A stretch of 64,000 nt of DNA from Acanthamoeba sp. SK_2022b. Lineage: Eukaryota; Discosea; Longamoebia; Acanthamoebidae. A model generated the notes under the pieces. It saw only the letters and a list, made by a program, of their open reading frames with translations. It was not told the DNA's origin and ran no database searches. The position numbers and the translations under genes were made by a program. The first letter of the stretch is position 1; every line of letters begins with the position of its first letter. Positions 35,485-45,435 of the stretch are shown here, in pieces. The DNA is taken from assembly GCA_027943245.1 (NCBI GenBank), contig JANDJZ010000057.1, positions 62,001 through 126,000 of the forward strand. The letters run 5' to 3'.

Positions 35485-36232
35485 TTACTTGCCGTCTTTA
35501 CCGACGTGCAGAATGGCCAGGAACGCTTCCTGCGGCAGCTCGACGTTGCCGACCTGCTTCATGCGTTTCTTACCGTCTTTCTGTTTCTGCAGCAGCTTTT
35601 TCTTACGGCTGACGTCACCGCCGTAGCATTTCGCCAGCACGTTTTTACGCAACTGCTTCACGGTGGAACGCGCGATGATGTGCGTGCCGATCGCCGCCTG
35701 AATCGCGATGTCGAACTGCTGACGCGGGATCAGATCTTTCATCTTCTCCACCAGTTCACGGCCGCGATACTGCGAGTTGTCGCGGTGGGTGATCAGCGCC
35801 AGCGCATCCACGCGCTCGTTGTTGATCAGCACGTCCACGCGCACCATGTCGGAAGCCTGGAAGCGCTTGAAGTTGTAATCCAGCGACGCATAACCGCGCG
35901 ACGTGGACTTCAGGCGGTCGAAGAAGTCGAGCACCACTTCCGCCATCGGGATTTCATAGGTCAACGCCACCTGGTTGCCGTGGTAGACCATATTGGTCTG
36001 CACGCCGCGTTTCTCAACGCACAGGGTGATGACGTTGCCCAGGTATTCCTGCGGCATCAGCATGTGGCATTCGGCGATCGGCTCGCGCAGTTCCTGGATA
36101 TTGTTCAACGGCGGCAGCTTGGACGGGCTGTCGACGTAGATCACTTCTTTGCCGGTGGTTTCCACTTCGTAGACGACCGTCGGCGCGGTGGTGATCAGAT
36201 CCAGATCGTATTCACGCTCCAGACGCTCCTGA

Positions 36233-36276
<44 letters not shown>

Positions 36277-37284
36277 GAAGCCCAGCGCGGTGGAGCTTTC
36301 CGGCTCGTAGAACAGGGAGGCGTCGTTGAGGCTCAGTTTGCCCAGCGCATCGCGGAAGGATTCATAGTCGTCGGAGCTGATCGGGAACAGACCGGCGTAC
36401 ACCTGCGGCTTCACTTTCTTGAAGCCCGGCAGCGCTTTATCCGCCGGCTGACGCGCCTGCGTCAAGGTATCGCCCACCGGCGCGCCGAGGATGTCTTTAA
36501 TCGCACAGACCAGCCAGCCTACTTCGCCGCAGTTCAGCACGTCGCGATCGACCTGCTTCGGCGTGAAGATGCCCAGGCGATCGGCGTTGTACACCTGGCC
36601 GGTGCTCATGACCTTGATCTTGTCGCCCTTGCGCAGCGTGCCGTTCTTGACGCGCACCAGAGAGACGACGCCCAGGTAGTTATCGAACCAGGAGTCGATG
36701 ATCAGCGCCTGCAGCGGCGCATCCGGATCGCCCTGCGGCGGCGGGATGTCGCGCACCAGGCGCTCCAGCACTTCGGGCACGCCGACGCCGGTTTTGGCCG
36801 AGCAGCGCACCGCATCGGTAGCGTCGATACCGACGATGTCTTCGATTTCCTGTGCGGCGCGATCCGGATCGGCGGCCGGCAGGTCAATCTTGTTCAGTAC
36901 CGGCACCACTTCCAGATCCATTTCGATCGCGGTGTAGCAGTTGGCCAGCGTCTGGGCTTCTACGCCCTGACCGGCATCCACCACCAACAGCGCGCCTTCG
37001 CAGGCCGCCAGCGAGCGGGAAACTTCATAGGAGAAGTCAACGTGGCCGGGGGTGTCGATAAAGTTGAGTTGATAGGTCTGCCCATCCAGCGCCTTATAAT
37101 CCAGCGTCACGCTCTGCGCTTTGATGGTGATGCCGCGCTCGCGCTCCAGATCCATGGAATCGAGCACCTGCGCGGCCATTTCACGGTCGGACAAGCCACC
37201 GCAGATTTGGATAATGCGGTCAGACAGCGTCGACTTACCGTGGTCAATATGGGCAATAATGGAGAAATTTCGTATATGCTTCAT
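35485..37284 (-). CDS. lepA: elongation factor 4
   Basis: This 599-residue translational GTPase has G1 [12 protein letters not shown] near residue 13, DTPGH and NKID. Its EF4-specific C-terminal domain ends in the basic [20 protein letters not shown] segment. It acts on ribosomes during translation initiation and elongation stress. It is the first gene of lepA-lepB-rnc-era-recO-pdxJ-acpS. Confidence 0.97.
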
Positions 37285-37802
37285 TATAAAAGTTTTTCTG
37301 CCTTGGTATTTCTGAATTACTCGCCTATAGAAACCCGCATGGACCTAAAGCGACAGTGAATGGGTTAGGCCGTCTTGCACCTGAATCGCTGCATTCTACA
37401 TGCCACACCACTGAAAACCTAGCGATCGGTGCAGTGAAGGCATTCTATTATGCGCAGCTAAATGTTACAGGGCACCCCGGCGGGTGAAAACAGATGTTAA
37501 CGCGGACGATACGGCCTGAACCCAAGGCTTGCAGGTGCTTCGTGGCCGTCAAACTCCGGCACTAATACATAACCGGCCGCAGCGCAATAAACCCTCTCCG
37601 AAATTATAAGAAAAGAATATTTGGATCAACCTCTTAGAATTCCATTTCGCCCCTCTGCCTTTAGGAAAAACCCCATATACGCCACCACCGCCCCTCGGAT
37701 AGAAAGGGCGTGAACTCCGCGAAAAAACATTATTCCGGGCACTACATCGGCAGCCCACCGGGGTTCAGCAGCATATCTGCGTACGTTGATTGGAAGGTGC
37801 AT
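37285..37802. other. 518-bp gap between lepA and the PH-like protein gene
   Basis: The lepA promoter and leader must lie here. I see no RNA gene or convincing small ORF. Base composition is more even than in the flanking genes. In E. coli lepA and rseC are adjacent, so this gap and the following gene are extra. Confidence 0.5.
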
Positions 37803-38639
37803 ATGATCGATAAAGGGCAAATGCTGAGCCGGCACGATTTTTCGAAGGTCAACTGGGGCATTCTGGCGGCGGCGGCGCTGCTGTTTAGCGTGGGGGCCGC
37901 GCTGTTGGTGCTGCCGCTGCTGAGCAGCATTGATGAAAGCGAAGTCATCACGCTGTTGCAGGCCGGAGCAGGCACGATTTTACTCGGCTGTACGCTGCTG
38001 GCGCTGCGGCACTATCTGCGCCCGACGCTGACCTATCGCCTGTACGAGCATGGTGTGCGGGTCTTTGACGGCCACCATCACAAAGAGCGCTTCATCCCGT
38101 TTGAGAAAATCGGCGACATCTATCGCTTTCGCGGCGGCAAAGCTTTTGGCGGGCTGTTTGACGTCACGGCGTTCCGCGCCGGCGCGGATCAGCCCTGGTG
38201 TACGGTTTTCAGCAACGTCGCCCATTCGTGGCGGCTGGCGGACGTGATCGTTGACCAACAGCTGCAGCAGCGCGGGCCGCTGGCATTGAATGCGCTCTAT
38301 CAGGGGGAGGTGGTGCCGTTTCACACCGTTGAGGGCGACGCACGCTGGCTGTGGCAGCTGCTGCTGGGCAAACGGCAAGGTACGCCGACTGAAACGCTGC
38401 GGCTAAGCGCCACCTTGCTGGCCACGGAACGGGGAAACGTGCCGCTCGAGCAGATCCGCGCGGTGGAAAACCATCCGCAGCTCGGCATCCGTTTGCTCGA
38501 CGGCCAGGGAAATGTGCTGTTCGCGATTAACTACGATTCGCTGCTCAGCGCCGATCTGTTTATCGCGCTGTTGGAGCATATGATCCACAACCGCATCCCC
38601 GCCTATCACAACCCGGCGATGACGCGGCCGTCGGTTTAA
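37803..38639 (+). CDS. membrane protein with tandem PH-like domains, function unknown
   Basis: The product has 278 residues from the ATG at 37803, which has GGAAGG 6 bp upstream; an earlier in-frame Met adds 31 unsupported residues. Two transmembrane helices (about residues 15-37 and 48-66) are followed by two similar beta-rich modules. One starts YEHGVRVFDGHHHKERFIPFEKIGDIY; the other LSATLLATERGNVPLEQIRAVENHP. The pattern, polypeptide-turn-FxKIxxI, resembles bacterial PH domains. It overlaps the end of rseC by 4 bp in convergent orientation. Confidence 0.75.
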   Translation: MIDKGQMLSRHDFSKVNWGILAAAALLFSVGAALLVLPLLSSIDESEVITLLQAGAGTILLGCTLLALRHYLRPTLTYRLYEHGVRVFDGHHHKERFIPFEKIGDIYRFRGGKAFGGLFDVTAFRAGADQPWCTVFSNVAHSWRLADVIVDQQLQQRGPLALNALYQGEVVPFHTVEGDARWLWQLLLGKRQGTPTETLRLSATLLATERGNVPLEQIRAVENHPQLGIRLLDGQGNVLFAINYDSLLSADLFIALLEHMIHNRIPAYHNPAMTRPSV

Positions 38640-39112
38640 ATCAGCGGGGAGTTTTCCGCCTGCATGCGCATCGCGGTAGGCGGCAGCCCAATCTGCAGCA
38701 CCACCGGCTGGTAATCGGCCTGCTCGCCCAGACGCCGGGCCAACCGGCGCGCCAGCATAAAGGCCGCCCCGCCGCCCAGCACGGCGCCGACTGCCGCCGA
38801 GGCGTCGCTGCCGAAACAATATTGCAGCAAGGTGCCGCCCAGCATCATGCCCAGCAGCGGCGTCAGGTAAACCAGCATGGCGGAGCGCAGCAGGCTGCCC
38901 TCCGCAATGCCAACCTCGACACGCTGCCCCGGTTCGAGCGGTTGATCGATATGCACCTGCAGCTGATGCTCGGTTTCCGGCACCAGCTCGTTCAACGCGC
39001 GCGCGCCGCAGCCGGAGCGCGCGGTACAGCTGCCGCAACCGGCCTTGGGTTCACAGCGCAGCAGCGCTACGCCCTGTTGCCACGAAACCACCGTGGCCCA
39101 CTCTTTCATCAT
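38636..39112 (-). CDS. rseC: SoxR-reducing / sigmaE regulatory protein RseC
   Basis: The 158-residue inner-membrane protein begins MMKEWATVVSWQQG. A Cys cluster (CEPKAGCGSCTARSGCG, residues 20-36) sits before two central helices, and the C-terminus is cytoplasmic. It is linked to SoxR reduction. Its ATG overlaps the rseB stop (TAATG). Confidence 0.93.
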   Translation of the reverse strand: MMKEWATVVSWQQGVALLRCEPKAGCGSCTARSGCGARALNELVPETEHQLQVHIDQPLEPGQRVEVGIAEGSLLRSAMLVYLTPLLGMMLGGTLLQYCFGSDASAAVGAVLGGGAAFMLARRLARRLGEQADYQPVVLQIGLPPTAMRMQAENSPLI

Positions 39113-40068
39113 TACGGCGATACCTTGAAAGAAATGCTGTCGGCGATGCGCTTGGCCGTAGCCGGCGGCAATTCGCCCACGATAGTGATTTCGTTGCCCG
39201 CGCGCACTTCGGTCTGAATGGTACGGCGCCCCTGACGGTAGTATTGCTGCCCGGCTCCGCTGCCCGCCGGGCTGACGTTGACCGAGAAGCTGAACAGACC
39301 GTCGCTGTAAAGCCGGGATTCGACCGGCACGGCAACGTTCGGCAATTTGCGGCGATTGCGCGCCACCTCGTCCACCCCGGCCGGCAGCCAGCCGGTGCTC
39401 CAACTGAGCTGGACGTTTTCCACCGCCGGCAGCGACAGCAGCGGCGGCAGGTTGGCTTTGAGCAGCCCCTGCATCGCGCCCTGCACGTCGGCGCCGACCG
39501 CGAAGGAGATCACCCGATATTGCTCCAGCGTTTCGCCGTCGCGGTCGAGCAGATCCACCCGCAGCGGCAGCTTGGTGTCCTCGTCCATCCAGACGATGTA
39601 GCTATAGCGGGAACCGTCGCGCGCCACCACGCGCAGCACTTCACACGGCCGATCGGCGATGCGGGTGCTGCCCACGGAGATGAAGTCGTAGTACTTGGCC
39701 AGACGGGTGAAATCGGCATAGACGATCGCCGGCAGCGCATCGACGATGTGATCGCCGGTGAGCGTGAACGGCTCCAGGCCAGGCTCGAAGTAGCTGATCC
39801 CGCCGCCGCGCTGCAATACTTCGCGGCGCGGGCCGTCCATATGCAACAGCTGGCCGAGCGGCACGTTGCCGATCACCGCATGGCGATAGCGCAACGACTC
39901 GATTCCCTGCTTGCTGATGCTGATGTAGGCGAGCTCGTAATTGAGAGAACGGCTGGCGCTGCTCATCTGTTGCAATAACGCCCCGGACGCAGTTGGCTGC
40001 GCCGGGGCGATGCTGGAATAGAGCAGGCTGCCCGTCAATAAACAAACGGAGAACCAGATTTGCTTCAT
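39112..40068 (-). CDS. rseB: sigmaE regulatory protein RseB
   Basis: The 318-residue periplasmic protein has a signal peptide (about residues 1-23), a large LolA-like domain and a small C-terminal domain. It binds RseA and protects it from DegS; lipopolysaccharide intermediates release it. It overlaps rseA by one base (TAATG). Confidence 0.96.
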   Translation of the reverse strand: MKQIWFSVCLLTGSLLYSSIAPAQPTASGALLQQMSSASRSLNYELAYISISKQGIESLRYRHAVIGNVPLGQLLHMDGPRREVLQRGGGISYFEPGLEPFTLTGDHIVDALPAIVYADFTRLAKYYDFISVGSTRIADRPCEVLRVVARDGSRYSYIVWMDEDTKLPLRVDLLDRDGETLEQYRVISFAVGADVQGAMQGLLKANLPPLLSLPAVENVQLSWSTGWLPAGVDEVARNRRKLPNVAVPVESRLYSDGLFSFSVNVSPAGSGAGQQYYRQGRRTIQTEVRAGNEITIVGELPPATAKRIADSISFKVSP

Positions 40069-40721
40069 TACTGCTGTTGCATTCCTAAAGACTGAGTTCC
40101 GGGAACCTGAATGGCAGCCTGTTGCGGGTTGCTTTGTTCAAGCTGCAGCTGATCCGAATGCAGGCGGCGTTGCAGTTCATAGTCCTGCAGCATGGCGTTG
40201 ATACGCTTGCGCTGTTCCTGCACCTGCTGCTGTTGGCCGCTGCCGGTGGAGAAGCTGTCGGCCGGGACGCCCAGGCTGACCGGTGAGGCCTGGCCCATGA
40301 TCGGCAGCGTGGTGAAGGCCGGCGATTCGGACGCGTTCGATGACGCAGCAGGTTGGTTATAGTGCTGTACGCCGACGATCACCGCCAGCGACACGCAGGC
40401 CGCCATACCGATTTGCGTAATCTGGCTCGCCCAAGGACGCACTTTGTCCCAGAACGGCATTTTCTGCCAGGTATGAGGCTGCGGCTGAGATTCCTGAACG
40501 GCGGAAGGCACCAGCCGGGCGGGTTCTTTCTCAAGTGCAGCGGCTACGCGATCGGCGATGTCGAGATGCATCACTTGCCCGACATCACCTCGCAGTGTGT
40601 CACGTATCAGGTGATAGCTCTGCCAGCTTTGTTGAAGCGTTCGATCTTGCGACAGAGAACTCAACAGCTCGCTGTCGAACGATTCACCATCCATCAGAGC
40701 GGAAAGCTTTTCTTTCTGCAT
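40068..40721 (-). CDS. rseA: anti-sigmaE factor RseA
   Basis: The 217-residue protein has an N-terminal sigma-binding domain starting MQKEKLSALMDGE. A single membrane helix (about residues 103-120, ITQIGMAACVSLAVIVGV) precedes a periplasmic domain rich in Gln. The C-terminus ends in QQQ; the E. coli DegS/RseP pathway cuts such proteins sequentially. It holds sigmaE at the membrane. Confidence 0.96.
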   Translation of the reverse strand: MQKEKLSALMDGESFDSELLSSLSQDRTLQQSWQSYHLIRDTLRGDVGQVMHLDIADRVAAALEKEPARLVPSAVQESQPQPHTWQKMPFWDKVRPWASQITQIGMAACVSLAVIVGVQHYNQPAASSNASESPAFTTLPIMGQASPVSLGVPADSFSTGSGQQQQVQEQRKRINAMLQDYELQRRLHSDQLQLEQSNPQQAAIQVPGTQSLGMQQQ

Positions 40722-40751
40722 GCCTAAGTACCCTTCCTGTGCCCGCCATTG

Positions 40752-41327
40752 CTAACGCTGGATCAGCGGTTGAACTTTATTATCGATAGCTTCCCGGGCG
40801 CGGAAAATACGCGAACGTACGGTTCCGACCGGGCAATCCATGATGGCAGCTATCTCTTCGTAGCTTAGACCATCCAACTCCCGCAGGGTAATCGCCATGC
40901 GAAGATCCTCAGGGAGCGACTCAATGGTACGGAAAACTATCTGTCTCAGCTCTTCTGACAACATTAAGTTCTCAGGGTTCGAAATTTCTTTCAGTGCGCC
41001 CGCACTTTCGTAATTTTCCGCATCGTTAGCGTCCACATCACTGGATGGCGGACGGCGCCCCTGAGCAACCAGATAATTCTTTGCCGTGTTCACGGCGATT
41101 CGATACAACCAGGTATAAAAAGCGCTGTCGCCACGGAACGATTCCAGTGCGCGATAGGCCTTGATAAACGACTCCTGCACCACATCGGGCACATCGCCCT
41201 GCGGCACATAGCGGGAAACGAGACTCGCCACCTTATGCTGATAGCGCACTACCAGTAGGTTAAACGATTTCTGATCGCCCTTTTGGACCCGCTCGACCAG
41301 AACTTGATCCGTTAACTGCTCGCTCAT
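40752..41327 (-). CDS. rpoE: RNA polymerase sigmaE (sigma24)
   Basis: The 191-residue ECF sigma factor has region 2 (VVRYQHKVASLVSRYV ... DVVQESFIKAYRAL) and region 4 (LREL DGLSYEEIAAIMDCPVGT). It directs the envelope stress response. The start is MSEQLTDQVL, as in E. coli; a 25-codon longer frame is rejected. It heads rpoE-rseA-rseB-rseC. Confidence 0.97.
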   Translation of the reverse strand: MSEQLTDQVLVERVQKGDQKSFNLLVVRYQHKVASLVSRYVPQGDVPDVVQESFIKAYRALESFRGDSAFYTWLYRIAVNTAKNYLVAQGRRPPSSDVDANDAENYESAGALKEISNPENLMLSEELRQIVFRTIESLPEDLRMAITLRELDGLSYEEIAAIMDCPVGTVRSRIFRAREAIDNKVQPLIQR

Positions 41328-41421
41328 CCGAGGTAAACTCTCCCCAAATCCGTCTCCACGCGTAAAATTGTACTGCCAGCCATACATTATTTTCCTGAGC
41401 AAGCACTCGCTTGGAGTTCAT
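41260..41421 (-). CDS. rseD: candidate rpoE leader peptide RseD
   Basis: A 53-residue frame starting MNSKRVLAQENNVW ends 68 bp inside rpoE. It is out of frame with rpoE. E. coli has a leader ORF of similar length overlapping rpoE (RseD) that couples translation to rpoE. The size and placement fit here, but I could not compare sequences. The start codon overlaps the -10 of the putative sigmaE promoter, so only transcripts from further upstream would carry it; a GTG six codons later is another possibility. Confidence 0.55.
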   Translation of the reverse strand: MNSKRVLAQENNVWLAVQFYAWRRIWGEFTSDERAVNGSSSGRAGPKGRSEIV

Positions 41422-41438
41422 ATAGAACACGAAGTTCC
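41411..41438 (-). promoter_or_regulatory. putative sigmaE autoregulatory promoter
   Basis: The minus strand reads GGAACTT, 16 bp, then TCCAA, a close match to the sigmaE consensus, about 84-110 bp upstream of the rpoE ATG. Confidence 0.6.
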
Positions 41439-41541
41439 ATATCGCCATTGTTTTTTCTGTTGATGTCGCCCTATCCGTGGCTTTTGCCCGGACAGTTAGG
41501 CTAACATGAAATTCACTCTTCTTCTGCACACATCATACGTT

Positions 41542-43143
41542 ATGCAACCATCATCTGAACATGTTAGCGATGTACTGATCGTCGGCAGCGGCGCTGCGGG
41601 CCTGTCACTGGCGCTGCGCCTGGCGCAGCATTGCAAGGTTACCGTTCTCAGCAAGGGGCCGCTCAGCGAGGGCGCCACCTTTTATGCCCAGGGCGGGATC
41701 GCCGCGGTATTCGATGAGACGGACAGCATTGCCTCACACGTTGATGACACTTTGATTGCCGGCGCCGGCCTGTGCGACAAAGAGGCCGTCGAATTCATCG
41801 CCGGCAACGCGCGCCACTGCGTGCAGTGGCTGATCGATCAGGGCGTGCTGTTCGACACCGAGGTCAACGCGCAGGGCGAGGAGCATTATCACCTCACGCG
41901 CGAAGGCGGCCACAGCCATCGCCGCATCCTGCACGCCGCGGACGCTACCGGTAAGGAAGTAGAGACCACGCTGGTGGGGAAAGCAAGCGCTCACCCCAAT
42001 ATTTGCGTGATGGAGCGCCGCAACGCGGTTGACCTGATTACCTCGAACAAAATCGGCCTGCCGGGCACCCGCCGAGTGGTGGGCGCTTACGTCTGGAACC
42101 GCGAGCTGGAGCGGGTGGAAACCTACCGCGCCAAAACGGTGGTGTTGGCCACCGGCGGCGCAGCTAAGGTATACCAATACACCACCAACCCGGACATCTC
42201 CTCCGGCGACGGCATCGCCATGGCCTGGCGCGCCGGCTGCCGGGTCGCCAACCTGGAGTTCAACCAGTTCCACCCGACCTGCCTGTTCCATCCTCAGGCG
42301 CGCAACTTCCTGCTGACCGAAGCGCTGCGCGGCGAAGGGGCTTACCTGAAGCGCCCGGACGGCAGCCGCTTTATGCCCGATTTTGACCCGCGCGGCGAAC
42401 TGGCCCCGCGCGATATCGTCGCCCGCGCCATCGACCATGAAATGAAGCGCCTGGGCGCCGACTGCATGTACCTGGACATCAGCCACAAGCCGGCGGAGTT
42501 CATCACCCAGCACTTCCCGATGATCCACGAGAAGCTGCTGACGCTGGGCTTCGATCTGACCCGGCAGCCGATCCCGATCGTCCCGGCGGCGCACTACACC
42601 TGCGGCGGCGTGATGGTCGATCAGCACGGCCGCACCGATCTCGACGGGCTGTACGCCATCGGCGAGGTCAGCTATACCGGCCTGCACGGCGCCAACCGCA
42701 TGGCGTCGAATTCGCTGCTGGAGTGCCTGGTGTACGGTTGGTCGGCGGCGGAAGACATTCTGCAGCGCCTGCCGTTCCTTCAGCAGGCCAAACAGGTGCC
42801 GCACTGGGATGAAAGCCGAGTGGACGATGCGGACGAACGGGTGGTGATTCAGCACAACTGGCACGAGCTGCGGCTGTTCATGTGGGATTACGTCGGCATC
42901 GTGCGCACCACCAAGCGGTTGGAGCGCGCCCTGCGCCGCATCAACACGCTGCAGGCGGAAATCGACGAGTACTACGCTCACTTCCGCATCTCCAACAACC
43001 TGCTGGAGCTGCGCAATCTGGTGCAGGTGGCCGAGCTTATCGTGCGCAGCGCCATGGCGCGCAAAGAGAGCCGCGGCCTGCACTACACGCTGGACTATCC
43101 GGATCTGCTGCCGGAAGCGCTGCCGACCATTTTACAGCCTTAA
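41542..43143 (+). CDS. nadB: L-aspartate oxidase
   Basis: The 533-residue flavoenzyme has the FAD-binding [18 protein letters not shown] at the N-terminus, then the succinate-dehydrogenase-like active-site segments [21 protein letters not shown] and [10 protein letters not shown]. It oxidises L-aspartate to iminoaspartate, the first step to quinolinate and NAD. The start [12 protein letters not shown] gives the usual length; the first in-frame Met lies 12 codons earlier. It is divergent from rpoE. Confidence 0.97.
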   Translation: MQPSSEHVSDVLIVGSGAAGLSLALRLAQHCKVTVLSKGPLSEGATFYAQGGIAAVFDETDSIASHVDDTLIAGAGLCDKEAVEFIAGNARHCVQWLIDQGVLFDTEVNAQGEEHYHLTREGGHSHRRILHAADATGKEVETTLVGKASAHPNICVMERRNAVDLITSNKIGLPGTRRVVGAYVWNRELERVETYRAKTVVLATGGAAKVYQYTTNPDISSGDGIAMAWRAGCRVANLEFNQFHPTCLFHPQARNFLLTEALRGEGAYLKRPDGSRFMPDFDPRGELAPRDIVARAIDHEMKRLGADCMYLDISHKPAEFITQHFPMIHEKLLTLGFDLTRQPIPIVPAAHYTCGGVMVDQHGRTDLDGLYAIGEVSYTGLHGANRMASNSLLECLVYGWSAAEDILQRLPFLQQAKQVPHWDESRVDDADERVVIQHNWHELRLFMWDYVGIVRTTKRLERALRRINTLQAEIDEYYAHFRISNNLLELRNLVQVAELIVRSAMARKESRGLHYTLDYPDLLPEALPTILQP

Positions 43144-43154
43144 ACTCTGCGACA

Positions 43155-43181
43155 GGGCGCCTAATCGGCGCCCTTTTCTTT
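43155..43181. terminator. terminator between nadB and trmN6
   Basis: Stem GGGCGCC-TAATC-GGCGCCC then TTTTCTTTT on the plus strand; the genes converge. Confidence 0.85.
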
Positions 43182-43961
43182 TCAGTAAAACAGGTAGAAG
43201 TCGGCGATCAACCGGCGGAAATCCTCGGTATAGCTGCCATCGGCCTGCTTGATCGCCAGCGCCTGCTCCCGCAGCGGCGTTTCCCGCCGCGTCAGCGCCA
43301 GCAGCACCCGGTGCAGCGGCGTATCGGCCCGATCGCTGACGTTCACTTTCGCCGCCGTCTGCCAGCCGCTTTGCTGCGCCAGACGTTCGAATTCGGCGCC
43401 GATGTCGTGCGGCAGCACCACGCAGAACGTTCCCTGTTCCGCCAACAGCTGTGCCGCACAGGCCAACAGCGCATCGTGCGTCAGGGTTTCGGTGTAGCGC
43501 GCGTTGTGGCGCGCCTGGTCGCGGCAGGCCACCGCCGGCTCGAAATAAGGCGGATTACTGACGATCAGATCATACTCAGCGGCATGCTGCTGCGCATAAT
43601 GGTGAATATCCTGCGCATGCACGCGGATGCGCTGCGGCCACGGCGACTCCGCCGCATTTTCGCGCGCCTGGCCGGCGGCGGCTTCATCCAGCTCCACCGC
43701 GTCAATGGTCACTTCGTCGCCGCTGCGCTGCGCCAGCATCAGCGCGATCAGCCCGCTGCCGCTGCCGATGTCCAGCACCCGGCGCGCCTGCCCCAGCGGC
43801 GCCCAGGCGCCGAGCAGCACCCCGTCGGTGCCCACTTTCATGGCGCAACGATCGTGGGCGACAAAGAATTGTTTAAAGGTAAAACCCCCGCGGCGCGGGG
43901 TAAAATCGGCTTTCGATCGCTTGCTCACACTCACCACCTGGCTATAAAACTGGCGTAGCAT
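43182..43961 (-). CDS. trmN6: tRNA1(Val) (adenine37-N6)-methyltransferase
   Basis: The protein has about 259 residues. The class I methyltransferase core has LDIGSGSGLIALMLAQR and the N6-adenine motif NPPYF. A characteristic N-terminal block (RRGGFTFKQFFVAHDRCAMKVGTDGVLLG) matches YfiC. It methylates A37 of tRNA-Val1. The start is uncertain: ATG at 43961 is used, but a GTG about 12 codons downstream preceded by CAGGTGG is also good. It is divergent from srmB. Confidence 0.92.
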   Translation of the reverse strand: MLRQFYSQVVSVSKRSKADFTPRRGGFTFKQFFVAHDRCAMKVGTDGVLLGAWAPLGQARRVLDIGSGSGLIALMLAQRSGDEVTIDAVELDEAAAGQARENAAESPWPQRIRVHAQDIHHYAQQHAAEYDLIVSNPPYFEPAVACRDQARHNARYTETLTHDALLACAAQLLAEQGTFCVVLPHDIGAEFERLAQQSGWQTAAKVNVSDRADTPLHRVLLALTRRETPLREQALAIKQADGSYTEDFRRLIADFYLFY

Positions 43962-44060
43962 AAGGCAATCTGATCGACGGGAAAAGAGCGGCTTTCCGCT
44001 TAAATAGGTGAAGATCGCGGCCAACCCGTCTATAATCGGCGCCCCAAGTAGAGGTAGACC

Positions 44061-45383
44061 ATGACAGCAACCACTTTTTCCGAACTCGAACTCGATGATC
44101 GCCTGATCGACGCGCTGCGCGACAAAGGCTACGATCGCCCCACCGCCATTCAGGCCGCTGCGATCCCGCCGGCGATGGACGGGCGCGACGTCTTAGGTTC
44201 GGCTCCGACCGGCACCGGCAAAACCGCCGCCTTCCTGCTGCCCGTGCTGCAGCACCTGCTGGACTTTCCACGCAAAAAATCCGGCCCGCCGCGCGTACTG
44301 ATCCTGACGCCAACGCGTGAACTGGCGATGCAGGTCGCCGATCAGGCGCGTGAATTGGCTGCTCATACCTCGCTGGATATCGCCACCATCACCGGCGGCG
44401 TCGCTTACATGAACCACGCGGAAGTGTTCAGCGAAAACCAGGACGTGGTGGTCGCCACCACCGGCCGTTTGCTGCAATACATTAAAGAAGAGAACTTCGA
44501 CTGCCGCGCGGTGGAAACCCTGATCCTCGACGAAGCCGACCGCATGCTCGATATGGGCTTCGCGCAGGACATCGAAACCATCTCCGCCGAAACCCGCTGG
44601 CGCAACCAGACGTTGCTGTTCTCCGCCACGCTGGAAGGCGAAGCAATTCGCGAATTCGCCGAGCGCATCCTGAAAGAGCCGGTGGAAGTGGAAGCCGATC
44701 CATCGCGCCGCGAACGCAAAAAGATCCTGCAGTGGTACTACCGCGCTGATGACGTGCAGCACAAAACCGCGCTGCTGATCCACCTGCTGAAGCAGCCGGA
44801 CGTGCAGAAATCGGTGATCTTCGTGCGCAAACGCGAGCGCGTGCACGAGCTGGCCACCTGGCTGCGCGAAGCGGGCATCAACACCTGCTATCTCGAAGGC
44901 GAAATGGTGCAGGCCAAACGCAACGAAGCGGTCAAACGCATGATGGATGGCCGGGTTAACGTGCTGGTCGCCACCGACGTTGCCGCACGCGGTCTGGATA
45001 TCCTCGATATCACCCACGTGTTCAACTTCGACATGCCGCGCACGGCGGACACCTACCTGCACCGCATCGGCCGTACCGGCCGCGCCGGGCGCAAAGGCAC
45101 CGCCATTTCGCTGGTGGAAGCGCACGACCATCTGCTGCTGGGCAAAGTGGGCCGTTACCTGAACGAGCCGCTGAAAGCGCGCGTGATCGACGAACTGCGG
45201 CCGAAAACCAAGGTGCCGAACGAGAAGAGCAACGGCAAGCCATCGAAGAAAGTGCTGGCCAAACGCGCGGAAGATAAAGCGAAGAACAAAGAAAAGGCCA
45301 AGGTGAAAGTGCGCCATCGCGACGCCAAAAACGTCGGCAAACGCCGTCAGGCGAAGGCCAAACCGGCCGGCGACGCGGAATAA
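44061..45383 (+). CDS. srmB: DEAD-box RNA helicase SrmB
   Basis: The 440-residue helicase has the Q motif, Walker A SAPTGTGKT (about residues 49-57), DEAD (in LILDEADRMLD), SAT and HRIGRTGRAG. The C-terminal extension is highly basic (from about 380). It helps early 50S subunit assembly. The start is ATG at 44061. Confidence 0.97.
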   Translation: MTATTFSELELDDRLIDALRDKGYDRPTAIQAAAIPPAMDGRDVLGSAPTGTGKTAAFLLPVLQHLLDFPRKKSGPPRVLILTPTRELAMQVADQARELAAHTSLDIATITGGVAYMNHAEVFSENQDVVVATTGRLLQYIKEENFDCRAVETLILDEADRMLDMGFAQDIETISAETRWRNQTLLFSATLEGEAIREFAERILKEPVEVEADPSRRERKKILQWYYRADDVQHKTALLIHLLKQPDVQKSVIFVRKRERVHELATWLREAGINTCYLEGEMVQAKRNEAVKRMMDGRVNVLVATDVAARGLDILDITHVFNFDMPRTADTYLHRIGRTGRAGRKGTAISLVEAHDHLLLGKVGRYLNEPLKARVIDELRPKTKVPNEKSNGKPSKKVLAKRAEDKAKNKEKAKVKVRHRDAKNVGKRRQAKAKPAGDAE

Positions 45384-45398
45384 CCACCGCTGCCTAAG

Positions 45399-45427
45399 AA
45401 AAAACCGCCTGTACAGGCGGTTTTTTT
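45399..45427. terminator. bidirectional terminator between srmB and phlB
   Basis: Perfect stem ACCGCCTGTACAGGCGGT with A-run before and T-run after. Confidence 0.92.
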
Positions 45428-45435
45428 ATGGGCGT

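Noticed and set aside
35506..37359. A 617-codon plus-strand frame opposite lepA
   Set aside because: Shadow frame of lepA with no recognisable motifs.
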